A DNA stretch of 64,000 nucleotides from Mycobacterium sp. SVM_VP21 (GTDB lineage Bacteria; Actinomycetota; Actinomycetes; Mycobacteriales; Mycobacteriaceae), in assembly GCA_024758765.1 (NCBI GenBank), contig CP101406.1, positions 1,736,001-1,800,000 on the forward strand, in the 5' to 3' direction. Numbering within the stretch: position 1 is the first letter of the stretch; the number at the start of each line of letters is the position of its first letter. Shown here in pieces: positions 53,037 to 61,068 of the stretch. Under the pieces are notes generated by a model. It searched no databases and was not told where the DNA came from. It saw only the letters and a list, made by a program, of their open reading frames with translations. A program made the translations under genes and the position numbers.

Positions 53037-53510
53037 CTAGGCCGCAGCCTTGGCATGCCGGTGCTGACGTTCCATGGTGGCGAAGTAGAAGGCATAGGCG
53101 AACGCGCAGCTGGTGAACAGACTCGACACGAAGTAGAGCCACGGTCGCCGCAGCCCACGGCGATAGCCGTCGACGATGGTGAACAACGGCAGCAGCACGA
53201 CGTTGATGATCGTGTAGTCCTGGCTGGCCGAGCCGGCAGCCGGGTTGGTGAACATCAGCTGGATGTACTGCGTCCAGCTGCCCGGCCCCCAGATCGGATT
53301 GTGGTTGGGGCCGTGCGCGTATTCCTGGACGAACCGGATGTTGAAGTACCAACCCAGCACGATCGAAGCGATACCGATCGCGTAGTACACCATCTCTAGA
53401 AGTGAGAAGGCTTTGCCCCCAGAGGGTTTCGCGAAGACCGCGCGGTTGGACGCCACGATCCACCAGATAGTCGCCAGGCCGAGCACTGCATGCACGATGA
53501 GCGAGATCAT
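53037..53510 (-). CDS. DUF2834-type integral membrane protein
   Basis: A 157-aa protein with four hydrophobic helices (about 3-22, 39-61, 95-115 and 122-143). The block IRFVQEYAHGPNHNPIWGPGSWTQYIQLMFTNPAA lies between the second and third. It is similar to DUF2834 membrane proteins, function unknown. The frame reaches an ATG at 53555, but the palindromic TetR operator covers that codon, so ATG 53510 is preferred. It is divergent from the TetR gene at 53591 and is probably repressed by it. Confidence 0.75.
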   Translation of the reverse strand: MISLIVHAVLGLATIWWIVASNRAVFAKPSGGKAFSLLEMVYYAIGIASIVLGWYFNIRFVQEYAHGPNHNPIWGPGSWTQYIQLMFTNPAAGSASQDYTIINVVLLPLFTIVDGYRRGLRRPWLYFVSSLFTSCAFAYAFYFATMERQHRHAKAAA

Positions 53511-53540
53511 GCGGTCAGTCTCACCACGCGCCGCAAGTTT

Positions 53541-53554
53541 TGTCAATAATGACA
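53541..53554. promoter_or_regulatory. TetR operator 1: TGTCAATAATGACA
   Basis: A near-perfect palindrome (TGTCA-N4-TGACA) lies in the divergent region between the DUF2834 gene and the TetR gene at 53591. A matching palindrome occurs after the TetR gene at 54180. Confidence 0.7.
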
Positions 53555-53590
53555 TTTTGGGCGGTTGAGCGCTGAGGTACGTTTACCGGC

Positions 53591-54175
53591 ATGCCTCGAG
53601 CGCCCCAGACCGCCCGCAGCGAACGCACCCGCGAAGCGTTGCGCCAGGCCGCGCTGGTCCGCTTCCTGGCGCAGGGTGTGGAGGACACCTCCGCCGAGCA
53701 GATCGCCGCCGATGCCGGGGTGTCACTGCGGACGTTCTATCGGCACTTCACCTCCAAGCACGACCTGCTGTTCGCCGACTACGACGCCGGGCTGCAGTGG
53801 TTCCGCAGCGCCCTGGCCGCCCGCCCGCCCGCCGAGCCGATGATCGAGGCGGTCCAGGCGGCCATCTTCGCCTTCCCCTACGACGTCGAGGCGGTGACCC
53901 GTATCGCCGCGTTGCGTGCCGAGGAGCTCGATCCAGAGCGGATCGTGCGCCATATCCGGCAGGTGGAGGCCGATTTCGCCGACGCGGTGGCCGAGCGATT
54001 GCGGGCTACCGCGGCGGGCGAACCGGCTGACCCGCTGCGGGTGGCCGTGACGGCCCGCTGCATCGCGGCTGCTGTGTTCGCTGCGATGGAGGTCTGGATG
54101 CTGGGTGCCGACCGCTCACTGGCCGAGCTGGCCCGGATGTGCCGCGCCGGGCTGGACTCGCTGGGCAATCTCTAG
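53591..54175 (+). CDS. TetR-family regulator (Rv3830c-like)
   Basis: A 194-aa TetR regulator with helix-turn-helix AEQIAADAGVSLRTFYRHF (residues about 37-55). It lies between two copies of the same palindrome: one before it, shared with the divergent DUF2834 gene, and one after it, before the flavoenzyme gene. It therefore probably represses itself, the DUF2834 gene and the flavoenzyme gene. The pairing with the flavoenzyme matches Rv3830c-Rv3829c. The ligand is unknown. Confidence 0.88.
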   Translation: MPRAPQTARSERTREALRQAALVRFLAQGVEDTSAEQIAADAGVSLRTFYRHFTSKHDLLFADYDAGLQWFRSALAARPPAEPMIEAVQAAIFAFPYDVEAVTRIAALRAEELDPERIVRHIRQVEADFADAVAERLRATAAGEPADPLRVAVTARCIAAAVFAAMEVWMLGADRSLAELARMCRAGLDSLGNL

Positions 54176-54179
54176 TTAC

Positions 54180-54191
54180 GTCAATATTGAC
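54180..54191. promoter_or_regulatory. TetR operator 2: GTCAATATTGAC
   Basis: A perfect 12-bp palindrome 5 bp after the TetR stop and 53 bp before the flavoenzyme ATG. The half-site GTCAAT is the same as in the palindrome at 53541. Confidence 0.7.
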
Positions 54192-54243
54192 AAAACTATC
54201 CACGCGTGCCAGCGTTCCTCCGAAAGCGGGAAGGGGCGGATGA

Positions 54244-55800
54244 ATGACCGATTACGACGCGATCGTCATTGGCGCCGGACACAACGGCCTAGCCGCGGCG
54301 CTCATCCTGCAGCGCGCCGGACTGCGCACACTGTGCCTGGAGGCGGGGCGCTACGCCGGGGGGATGGCCTCGACGGTGGAGCTGTTCGACGGCTATCGGT
54401 TCGAGATCGCCGGCTCGGTGCAGTTCCCCACGTCGGCCGCGGTCAGCGCGGAACTGGGCCTCGACTCTCTGGAGAGCATCGACCTCGAGGTCATGTCGGT
54501 GGCGATGCGCGGCGTCGGTGACGACCCGCTGGTCCAGTACACCGACCCGATGAAGCTGTTCGCCCACCTCAGCGAGGTGCACGGCGCCGAGGCGGTCAAC
54601 GGCATGGCCGGGTTGCTGGCCTGGAGTCAGGCGCCCACCCGGGCGCTGGGTCGGTTCGAGGCGGGTCGGGCGCCGAAATCGCTCGACGAGATGTATGCCT
54701 GCGCCACGAATGAATTCGAGCGATCAGCCATCGACGACATGCTGTTCGGATCGGTCACCGACGTGCTGGATCGTTACCTGCCCGATCGGGAGAAGCACGC
54801 GGCGCTGCGGGGCTCCTTCACCGTGCTGGCCGTCAACACCCTCTACCGCGGGCCCGACACCCCCGGCAGTGCCGCGGCACTGGCCTACGGACTGGGTGTG
54901 CCCGACGAGAACACCGTGCTGATGAAGAAGCTGCGCGGCGGAATCGGCGCGCTCACCGGGCACCTGTGTGACACGTTCACCGGCCTGGGCGGACAGCTGC
55001 GGCTGCGCAGCGCGGTCGCGGAGATCCTGGTCGCCGATGGGGCGGTCGGCGGGGTGCGCACCGAGTCCGGCGACATCGTGAGCGCACCGGTGGTGGTGTC
55101 GGCGATCGCTCCCGACGCCACCGTCACCGGACTGCTCGACGCGGCTGCGGTTCCAGACGACGTCCGCGCCCGCTACGCCCGTACCGATCATCGCGGCAGC
55201 TATCTGCAGATGCATTTCGCGTTGGATGAGGCGCCGGTGTTCGCTACGCCCTACGAGGCGCTCAATGACCCCGCCATGCAGGCCTCGGTGGGGATCTTCT
55301 GCACCCCTGAGGAGGTGCAGCAGCAGTGGGAGGATGCGCGCCGCGGCATCGTCCCGGCCGATCCGACCGTGGTGCTGCAGATCCCGTCGCTACACGATCC
55401 CGAGCTGGCCCCGCCGGGCAAGCATGCGGCGTCGGCGTTCGCGCTGTGGTTCCCCATCGAGGGGGACGGCAACTACGGCGAGATGAAGGTCGAGATGGGG
55501 CAGCGGGTGATCGACAAGATCACCAGGTTGGCGCCGAATTTCGAGCGCAGCGTCACTCGGCACACCACCTTCACCCCGCGTCATATGGGCACCATGTTCG
55601 GTGCGCCCGGCGGCGACTACTGCCACGGCTTGCTCAATCCGGATCAGATCGGCCCGAACCGGCCCGGGCCGCGGGGATTTCTCGGCCAGCCGTTACCGGT
55701 GGCAGGACTGTATCTGGGAAGCGCGGGTTGTCATGGCGGGCCGGGGATCACGTTCATCCCCGGCTACAACGCCGCCCACCAGGTGTTGGCCGACCGCTGA
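54244..55800 (+). CDS. FAD-dependent oxidoreductase of the phytoene desaturase/PYROXD2 type (Rv3829c-like)
   Basis: A 518-aa flavoprotein with N-terminal FAD fold YDAIVIGAGHNGLAAALILQRAG and the following EAGRYAGGMASTVEL. The C-terminal FAD block is PVAGLYLGSAGCHGGPGITFIPGYNAA. This pattern is shared by carotenoid desaturases/isomerases and PYROXD2. There is no carotenoid cluster around it, so it may act on another unsaturated lipid. The ATG follows GGAAGGGGCGG. It is probably controlled by the TetR just upstream through the palindrome at 54180. Rv3829c (536 aa) is the apparent counterpart. Confidence 0.85.
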   Translation: MTDYDAIVIGAGHNGLAAALILQRAGLRTLCLEAGRYAGGMASTVELFDGYRFEIAGSVQFPTSAAVSAELGLDSLESIDLEVMSVAMRGVGDDPLVQYTDPMKLFAHLSEVHGAEAVNGMAGLLAWSQAPTRALGRFEAGRAPKSLDEMYACATNEFERSAIDDMLFGSVTDVLDRYLPDREKHAALRGSFTVLAVNTLYRGPDTPGSAAALAYGLGVPDENTVLMKKLRGGIGALTGHLCDTFTGLGGQLRLRSAVAEILVADGAVGGVRTESGDIVSAPVVVSAIAPDATVTGLLDAAAVPDDVRARYARTDHRGSYLQMHFALDEAPVFATPYEALNDPAMQASVGIFCTPEEVQQQWEDARRGIVPADPTVVLQIPSLHDPELAPPGKHAASAFALWFPIEGDGNYGEMKVEMGQRVIDKITRLAPNFERSVTRHTTFTPRHMGTMFGAPGGDYCHGLLNPDQIGPNRPGPRGFLGQPLPVAGLYLGSAGCHGGPGITFIPGYNAAHQVLADR

Positions 55801-55816
55801 GCGTGGTAGGCGGCAA

Positions 55817-56164
55817 TTACCGCTGGGCCGCCAGCAGCTCGTCGAGCAGTGCCCGGAACGTGTCCGGATCCGCCGGGGTGAATGCCGGATGCGGCCACGG
55901 GTCGCCGTGCAGCTCCAGGGTGATCAGGGTGGACCGCGTTGGGCGCTTGATGTCCAGCGGTAGCCAGCGCCGCAGATCCGAGCTGCCCCAGATCCGGAAT
56001 CGGTGGGTCAGCATGCCCAGCGGCTCCGCGCGGTAACCGCGGATCGCCGACAGCGGGATCACCTTCGCGGTGCCGGAGGGGAAGTGATAGCGGCGCAACG
56101 TGATCGCCCGGCGATCCAGGAGCACTAGCCCATCATCGTAGGAGCCGTAGGAGTCGCCGGTCAC
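55817..56164 (-). CDS. Small conserved protein, possibly PH-like, 115 aa
   Basis: A 115-aa soluble protein starting at a GTG that overlaps the stop of the Rieske gene by GTGA, so it is translationally coupled. Sequence DDGLVLLDRRAITLRRYHFPSGTAKVIPLSAIRGYRAEPLG has the beta-strand spacing of bacterial PH-like domains. A C-terminal helix follows (DPDTFRALLDELLAAQR). This is a weak structural guess. The longer frame to 56455 is antisense-quality sequence inside its neighbour and is ignored. Confidence 0.6.
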   Translation of the reverse strand: MTGDSYGSYDDGLVLLDRRAITLRRYHFPSGTAKVIPLSAIRGYRAEPLGMLTHRFRIWGSSDLRRWLPLDIKRPTRSTLITLELHGDPWPHPAFTPADPDTFRALLDELLAAQR

Positions 56165-57720
56165 AGCTTCTCGCAACGCAATTCGTGGCCCTTGGCGGTC
56201 AGGCAGCGGCCGGACTTGAGGTCCCACTCCCAGCCGTGCTGATTGCAGGTGAGAATGTCGCCCTCGACCACCCCGAACTTCGACAGGTCGGCCTTCATGT
56301 GCGGGCAGCGACGCTGAACCTGCCAGTCGCCCAGAGTGATGGTTGCCGAGTCGTCGTGACTCTCGCCGAACCAGCCTTCGGCGTAGACGATCCGGTCCTC
56401 GGTCAGGCACTTGAAGAAGGTGTAGAGGTACTCGTTGTAACCGCCGACCCGCCACGCCCTGAACCGGGTGGACAAGAAGATGGTGTTGACCCAGTCCGGT
56501 TCGCCGTCGCGCAGCACGGTCCGCACCAGCTCGGGCGGAATGCCGAACCCGTAGCGGAACTTCTCGCCGGGAATCGGCTCGCGCACCATGCGTTTGGGGA
56601 AGTCCAGCACCACCGTCTCGGTGTGGCCCTGCCCGTCCAGCACCAGCTCGACCGGGTAGCCGATGCCGTCGCAGATCTCGTTGCTGCGGGCCATGATCGG
56701 CTCGAACAGGGCGCGCAGCGGCTCGAGCATCGCCGGACCGGCCGCCGGCGCCCAGGACGCCTTCTCGGCGGCCAGCACCGGCGCCATCCGATCGGCGTAG
56801 GCGGCGATGTAGTCCGCCTTGCCGGTGGTGAAGATGGCCTCGACGTCGGCGTCGTCCAGCGGGTGGCTCAGCGAATCCAGTTGCGCTCCGGTGAAACTCG
56901 CGGTGCTCCCCGGAATCATCAACAACCCGCCGTCGTGGCCGTTACGGCGCAGCTGGTCGAGGAACACCATCTCGTCGGGGAAGATGTTGGCCGGATCGCC
57001 GTGGTCGTCGTTGAGGTAACGCAGCTCGGAATCCAGGAAACATGGCGGTCCCGCCGACGGCACCACCCAGGTCGCCCCGACGTGGGTGATGTATTGGCGG
57101 GCGCGGTCCATCTGCCGCTGGCGCTTCTGGGTGCCGAACGCCTCCTTGGCCCGGGCCGGCATGTCATAGACCATCGGGTACCAGATCGCCCCGGAGTACT
57201 GCACCAAGTGCACGTCGATCGCGTCGAAGGCCTGGAGCACGTCCAGGTCGATCGGGCGGGAGTCGTTCATATTGAAAAGGGTCGTTACACGGTCCGAAAT
57301 CACCAGGCCGGAGTCGCCGATCGGGCCGTCGGCCGGGGCGCGCAGCGCGATGATCATCACGTCCAGATCGCCCTTGGGGCCGGACACGGTGTGCCGCTGC
57401 GAATCGGTCGTCTCGAAGAACCGGTGAAAGCCCAGCTCTTCCAGCTCGCGGCGCAGATCGGGCACGGGGTAATCGGGCAGCAGCACCACCGCGTCCTTGT
57501 TGACGTGCGCCGCCAGGTGCCGTGGGTCGAAGTGATCGTGGTGCAGGTGCGAGATGTAGAGGTAGTCGCAGTCTCCGAGGGTGTCCCAGTCCAGCGCCGA
57601 GTTGTCCGGGAACGGGAACCACGAGCCGAAGTAGGCCGGATTCACCCACGGGTCGCACAGGATGCTGCCTGCGGCGGTCTCGATCCGGAAGCCGGCGTGC
57701 CCGACGCTGGTGACCTGCAC
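56161..57720 (-). CDS. Metallo-beta-lactamase-fold/Rieske [2Fe-2S] fusion protein (Rv3818-like)
   Basis: A 519-aa protein with an N-terminal metallo-hydrolase domain (UlaG/CMAH-like) and a C-terminal Rieske domain. Metal motif SHLHHDHFD lies at residues about 57-65. Rieske ligands are the Cys and His of CPHMKADL and of CNQHGW near residues 478-500. Rv3818 (516 aa) has the same layout. The combination occurs in CMP-Neu5Ac hydroxylase with the domains in reverse order, so an oxygenase using electrons passed through the Rieske cluster is possible. The substrate is unknown. The GTG start follows GGGAGTAGGAA. It overlaps the 115-aa gene. Confidence 0.85.
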   Translation of the reverse strand: MQVTSVGHAGFRIETAAGSILCDPWVNPAYFGSWFPFPDNSALDWDTLGDCDYLYISHLHHDHFDPRHLAAHVNKDAVVLLPDYPVPDLRRELEELGFHRFFETTDSQRHTVSGPKGDLDVMIIALRAPADGPIGDSGLVISDRVTTLFNMNDSRPIDLDVLQAFDAIDVHLVQYSGAIWYPMVYDMPARAKEAFGTQKRQRQMDRARQYITHVGATWVVPSAGPPCFLDSELRYLNDDHGDPANIFPDEMVFLDQLRRNGHDGGLLMIPGSTASFTGAQLDSLSHPLDDADVEAIFTTGKADYIAAYADRMAPVLAAEKASWAPAAGPAMLEPLRALFEPIMARSNEICDGIGYPVELVLDGQGHTETVVLDFPKRMVREPIPGEKFRYGFGIPPELVRTVLRDGEPDWVNTIFLSTRFRAWRVGGYNEYLYTFFKCLTEDRIVYAEGWFGESHDDSATITLGDWQVQRRCPHMKADLSKFGVVEGDILTCNQHGWEWDLKSGRCLTAKGHELRCEKL

Positions 57721-57789
57721 TAGTTCCTACTCCCGACGCTGTAAGAGATCCCTCTCGAGCTTACCGGCGGCCGAGCCGGCGTCATCGCC

Positions 57790-57795
57790 TAGGCT
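57790..57795 (+). promoter_or_regulatory. Leaderless-type -10 hexamer TAGGCT of the first acyltransferase gene
   Basis: TAGGCT is followed by 8 nt and GTG at 57804. This argues for GTG 57804 over the TTG at 57795, which lies inside the hexamer. Confidence 0.45.
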
Positions 57796-57803
57796 TGAGT
57801 GCT

Positions 57804-58595
57804 GTGGAGGCTTGGTACGGCGGTGTCGCCGCCGCTGCGCGAACCCTGTGGCGCTATGAGGGTCTGAAGATCATCGTCACCGGCCGGGAGCACATTCCCG
57901 CCACCGGCGGCGCGGTGGTCGCGATCAACCACACCGGCTACTTCGACTTCTTGTTTGCCGGAGTGGCCTCCTACGACGCGAAACCACGGCGCTGGGTGCG
58001 CTTCATGGCCAAGAAGGAGACCTTCGACAACCGCTTCACCGGCCCGATCATGCGAGGCTGCAAGCACATCGCGGTGGATCGCAGCCAGGGCGCGGAGTCC
58101 TATGCCACCGCGGTCGCCAAGCTGAAGGCCGGCGAACTGGTCGGGGTCTACCCGGAGGCGACCATCAGCCGCAGCTTCGAGCTCAAGGAGTTCAAAAGCG
58201 GCGCCGCACGGATGGCGATCGAGGCGCAGGTGCCGATCATCCCGCATATCGTGTGGGGCGCCCAGCGGCTGTGGACCAAGGACCACCCGAAACAGCTGGG
58301 CCGCACCAAGGTGCCGGTCACGGTGACGATCGGTGAGCCGATCCCGCCCACGCTCCCGGTCGACGAACTGCGTGCCCTGCTGCAGGCCCGCATGCAGCAC
58401 CTGCTCGAACAGGCGCAGGACTCCTATCCCGACGACCATCCCGGCGGCGCCTTCTGGGTGCCGCGGAGCCTGGGGGGCAGCGCCCCCACGCCCGCTGAGG
58501 CGCTCGAACTCGATGCGGCCGAAGCGGTACGCAGGGCCGAGGAGCGGTCCGCCGGCCAGAAGAAGCCGCCGAGAACGACGGGCGTCGCGGAGTAG
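57804..58595 (+). CDS. PlsC-like 1-acylglycerol-phosphate acyltransferase, copy 1
   Basis: A 263-aa PlsC-family acyltransferase. The catalytic HX4D motif is NHTGYFDF (residues about 43-50), and the acyl-acceptor motif is YPEATISRSFELKEFKSGAARMA. Members add a fatty acyl chain to lysophosphatidic acid or similar. It is the first of three tandem paralogues, as in Rv3816c-Rv3814c, and differs by longer loops (WVRFMAKKETFDNRF). A membrane helix is not evident, so it is peripheral. The start is GTG 57804. Confidence 0.87.
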   Translation: MEAWYGGVAAAARTLWRYEGLKIIVTGREHIPATGGAVVAINHTGYFDFLFAGVASYDAKPRRWVRFMAKKETFDNRFTGPIMRGCKHIAVDRSQGAESYATAVAKLKAGELVGVYPEATISRSFELKEFKSGAARMAIEAQVPIIPHIVWGAQRLWTKDHPKQLGRTKVPVTVTIGEPIPPTLPVDELRALLQARMQHLLEQAQDSYPDDHPGGAFWVPRSLGGSAPTPAEALELDAAEAVRRAEERSAGQKKPPRTTGVAE

Positions 58596-58602
58596 CACTG
58601 AC

Positions 58603-59379
58603 ATGCAGCCGGTCTTTCGCGCGCTGGAACTCACTGCACTGAGCGCGGTGAGGGTTGCCGGAGCGCGGATCGACTACCTCGGCCTGGAACACATCCCAGC
58701 TGAGAGCGGTGCGGTGATCGCGATCAACCACACCGGCTACGTGGACTTCCTGCCCGCGGGGCTGGCGGCGTATCACCGCGGCCGCCGGATGCGGTTCATG
58801 ATCAAAGCCGAAATGCAGCAGGTGCGGCTGGTGAATTACCTGATCCACCACACCGGCACCATCCCGGTGGACCGTGGGGCCGGCGCCGACGCCTACCAGC
58901 ACGCGGTGACCGCGTTGCGCTCCGGCGAAGTGGTGGGCGTCTACCCCGAAGCCACCATCAGCCGCAGCTTCGAGCTCAAGGAATTCAAATCCGGGGCGGC
59001 CCGCATGGCCCTAGAGGCGCAGGTGCCGATCGTCCCGTTGATCGTGTGGGGTGCCCACCGGCTGTGGACCAAGGATCACCCAAGGGCGCGGTTGGTGCGC
59101 AGCAAGATTCCGATCACCGTCCTGGCGGGCGAACCGCTGGCCCCATCCGGTGACGCCGCCGCGCTCAGCGCCCGATTACGCGAGCGGATGGCGCCTCTGC
59201 TGGCTCAGGTGCAGCAGGAATACCCGCACCCCGCCGGCGAGTTCTGGGTGCCCCGGCGACTCGGCGGCGGCGCGCCCACCCCCGACGAGGCTAGGGTTGC
59301 CGAAGAGCAGGAGCTGGCGGAACGGATGCGCAAGCGCGCCGGTGAGCGCCGGCCCGACCCATCTGGCACGGAGCAGTAG
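58603..59379 (+). CDS. PlsC-like acyltransferase, copy 2
   Basis: A 258-aa paralogue of the preceding gene. HX4D motif is NHTGYVDF and the acceptor motif VYPEATISRSFELKEFKSGAARMALEAQVP is nearly identical to copy 1. FMIKAEMQQVRLVNYLIHHTGTIPVDRG is shared with copy 3. ATG 58603 is 7 bp after the previous stop, so the genes form an operon. Different acyl or acceptor specificities between the three copies are likely but cannot be read from the sequence. Confidence 0.87.
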   Translation: MQPVFRALELTALSAVRVAGARIDYLGLEHIPAESGAVIAINHTGYVDFLPAGLAAYHRGRRMRFMIKAEMQQVRLVNYLIHHTGTIPVDRGAGADAYQHAVTALRSGEVVGVYPEATISRSFELKEFKSGAARMALEAQVPIVPLIVWGAHRLWTKDHPRARLVRSKIPITVLAGEPLAPSGDAAALSARLRERMAPLLAQVQQEYPHPAGEFWVPRRLGGGAPTPDEARVAEEQELAERMRKRAGERRPDPSGTEQ

Positions 59380-59382
59380 AGC

Positions 59383-60177
59383 ATGGCAGAACCCTTCTTC
59401 CGGGCGCTGGAGATCGTGGTCCCGCGGCTGGCGAACGCCAACGGGCCGCATGTGACCTTCGACGGCCTGGAGAACATTCCCGAGCACGGCGGGGCGGTGC
59501 TCGCCGTCAATCACACCAGCTACTTGGACTGGTATCCGGCCTCGATCGCGGCCTTGCGGCGGCACCGCCGGCTGCGGTTCATGATCAAGGCCGAGATGAC
59601 TGAGGTCCCGGTGGTCAACTACGTGATCAAGCACATCAAGTTGATCCCGGTCGACCGCTCCGCCGGGGCCGGCGCCTACGACGAAGCGGTGGCGCGGTTG
59701 CGGCAAGGCGAGCTGATCGGTCTGAATCCGGAGGCCACCATCAGCCGCAGCTTCGAGTTGCGGGAGTTCAAGACGGGGGCTGCCCGGATGGCCCACAGCG
59801 CGGGCGTTCCGCTCATCCCGATCATCGTCTGGGGAATCCACCGGATCTGGACAAAAGACCACCCGAAGCATCTATGGCGCAACCATATTCCGGTGCTGGC
59901 GAAGATCGGTGAGCCGATGGCTGCCGCCGCTGATGTGGCGGCGACCACCACTGAGCTGAGGAACACGATGGCGGCGATGCTCGAAGCGGCGCAACTGGAG
60001 TACCCGCATCCAGCAGGGGCCTACTGGGTGCCACGCCGGCTGGGGGGCAGCGCGCCCACCATGGCCGAGGCGTTGGAGATGCGGGCAGCTGAGCTGGCTG
60101 AGCGTGATCGCAAACGTACCGAGCAGGCCCAGGGCGGACGCCTGCGGCGGACACTGGCCGAACGGAGTTCGCGCTGA
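59383..60177 (+). CDS. PlsC-like acyltransferase, copy 3
   Basis: A 264-aa third paralogue. HX4D motif is NHTSYLDW and the acceptor motif LNPEATISRSFELREFKTGAARMAHSAG. It begins MAEPFFRALEIVVPRLA, similar to copy 2. The C-terminal WVPRRLGGSAPTMAEALEM tail is shared by all three. The ATG is 3 bp after copy 2, and its TGA overlaps the ATG of the HAD phosphatase gene by one base, extending the operon to four genes. Confidence 0.87.
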   Translation: MAEPFFRALEIVVPRLANANGPHVTFDGLENIPEHGGAVLAVNHTSYLDWYPASIAALRRHRRLRFMIKAEMTEVPVVNYVIKHIKLIPVDRSAGAGAYDEAVARLRQGELIGLNPEATISRSFELREFKTGAARMAHSAGVPLIPIIVWGIHRIWTKDHPKHLWRNHIPVLAKIGEPMAAAADVAATTTELRNTMAAMLEAAQLEYPHPAGAYWVPRRLGGSAPTMAEALEMRAAELAERDRKRTEQAQGGRLRRTLAERSSR

Positions 60178-61007
60178 TGCAGCCGCACGGCGGACCGCCC
60201 GCACTGATCGCCAGCGACGTCGACGGCACCCTGCTCGACGACACCGAGAACATCACCGCGCGGACGCGCGACGCGGTGCACGCAGCGGTGGACTCCGGCG
60301 CCCGCTTCGTACTGGCGACCGGACGCCCGCCGCGGTGGATCGCGCCGGTAGTCGACGCACTCGGGTTCGCCCCGATGGCGGTGTGCGCCAACGGTGCGGT
60401 GCTCTACGACCCTGCCACCGATCGGGTGGTCTCGGCCCGTACGCTCTCGGCGGACAGTCTGGTCAAGCTGGCCGAGGTCGTCGGCCGCGCCCTCCCGGGG
60501 GCGGGTCTGGCCGTGGAGCGCATCGGCGAGAGTGCGCACGACGCGGCCACCCCGCAGTTCGTCAGCTCGCCGGGTTACGAACACGCTTGGCTCAACCCCG
60601 ACAACACCGAGGTGTCTTTCGAGGACCTGCTGTCGCAGCCGGCGATCAAGCTGTTGGTTCGCAAGGCGGACATGTCCAGTGCCGCCATGGCGGAGCAGCT
60701 GCAGGCCCACATCGGAACGGCCGCAGAGCTGACCTACTCCACCAATCACGGGCTGATCGAGGTGGTGCCGGCGGGCATCACCAAGGCCAGCGGGATCGAG
60801 GAGCTGATCGCGCCGCTCGGCATCGGCATCGAGCAGGTGGTGGCGTTCGGGGATATGCCCAACGACCTGCCGATGCTGGTGCGTGCGGGGCACGGCGTGG
60901 CGATGGGCAACGCCCACCCGGACGTGCTGGCGGCGGCCGCCGAGATCACCACACCCAATAGCGACGACGGCCTGGCTCGGGTGCTGGAGCGGATTTTTCG
61001 GCGATGA
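60177..61007 (+). CDS. HAD-superfamily (Cof-type) phosphatase (Rv3813c-like)
   Basis: A 276-aa HAD hydrolase of the Cof subfamily. Motif 1 is ASDVDGTLLDD (nucleophile Asp near residue 14), motif 2 lies in FVLATGRPPRW, and the final motif is VAFGDMPNDLPML. Such enzymes remove phosphate from small metabolites. Following three acyltransferase genes in one operon, it could act on a lipid precursor such as phosphatidate or a sugar phosphate, though Cof enzymes usually act on soluble substrates. Length is near that of Rv3813c (273 aa). Its stop codon is the first base triplet of the terminator hairpin. Confidence 0.88.
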   Translation: MQPHGGPPALIASDVDGTLLDDTENITARTRDAVHAAVDSGARFVLATGRPPRWIAPVVDALGFAPMAVCANGAVLYDPATDRVVSARTLSADSLVKLAEVVGRALPGAGLAVERIGESAHDAATPQFVSSPGYEHAWLNPDNTEVSFEDLLSQPAIKLLVRKADMSSAAMAEQLQAHIGTAAELTYSTNHGLIEVVPAGITKASGIEELIAPLGIGIEQVVAFGDMPNDLPMLVRAGHGVAMGNAHPDVLAAAAEITTPNSDDGLARVLERIFRR

Positions 61008-61061
61008 CTCTGCGTCCACCAGGCACTGCACTCGAACTTCTGCCTGGTACACGCAGAGTCA
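61005..61061. terminator. Two-tier hairpin between convergent genes
   Basis: TGACTCTGCGT (61005-61015) pairs with ACGCAGAGTCA (61051-61061), and inside it ACCAGGCA pairs with TGCCTGGT. It starts on the HAD stop codon and ends 8 bp before the stop of the amidase gene on the other strand. There is no T-run. Confidence 0.7.
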
Positions 61062-61068
61062 ACGGTGG

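Noticed and set aside
52969..53463. N-terminal extension of the right-flank TetR to 351 aa
   Set aside because: The extension is antisense-quality sequence overlapping the DUF2834 gene, and a GTG with a strong ribosome site gives the normal TetR length.
56185..57723. 512-aa plus-strand frame opposite the Rieske fusion gene
   Set aside because: Antisense shadow of a conserved gene; composition is that of reversed codons.
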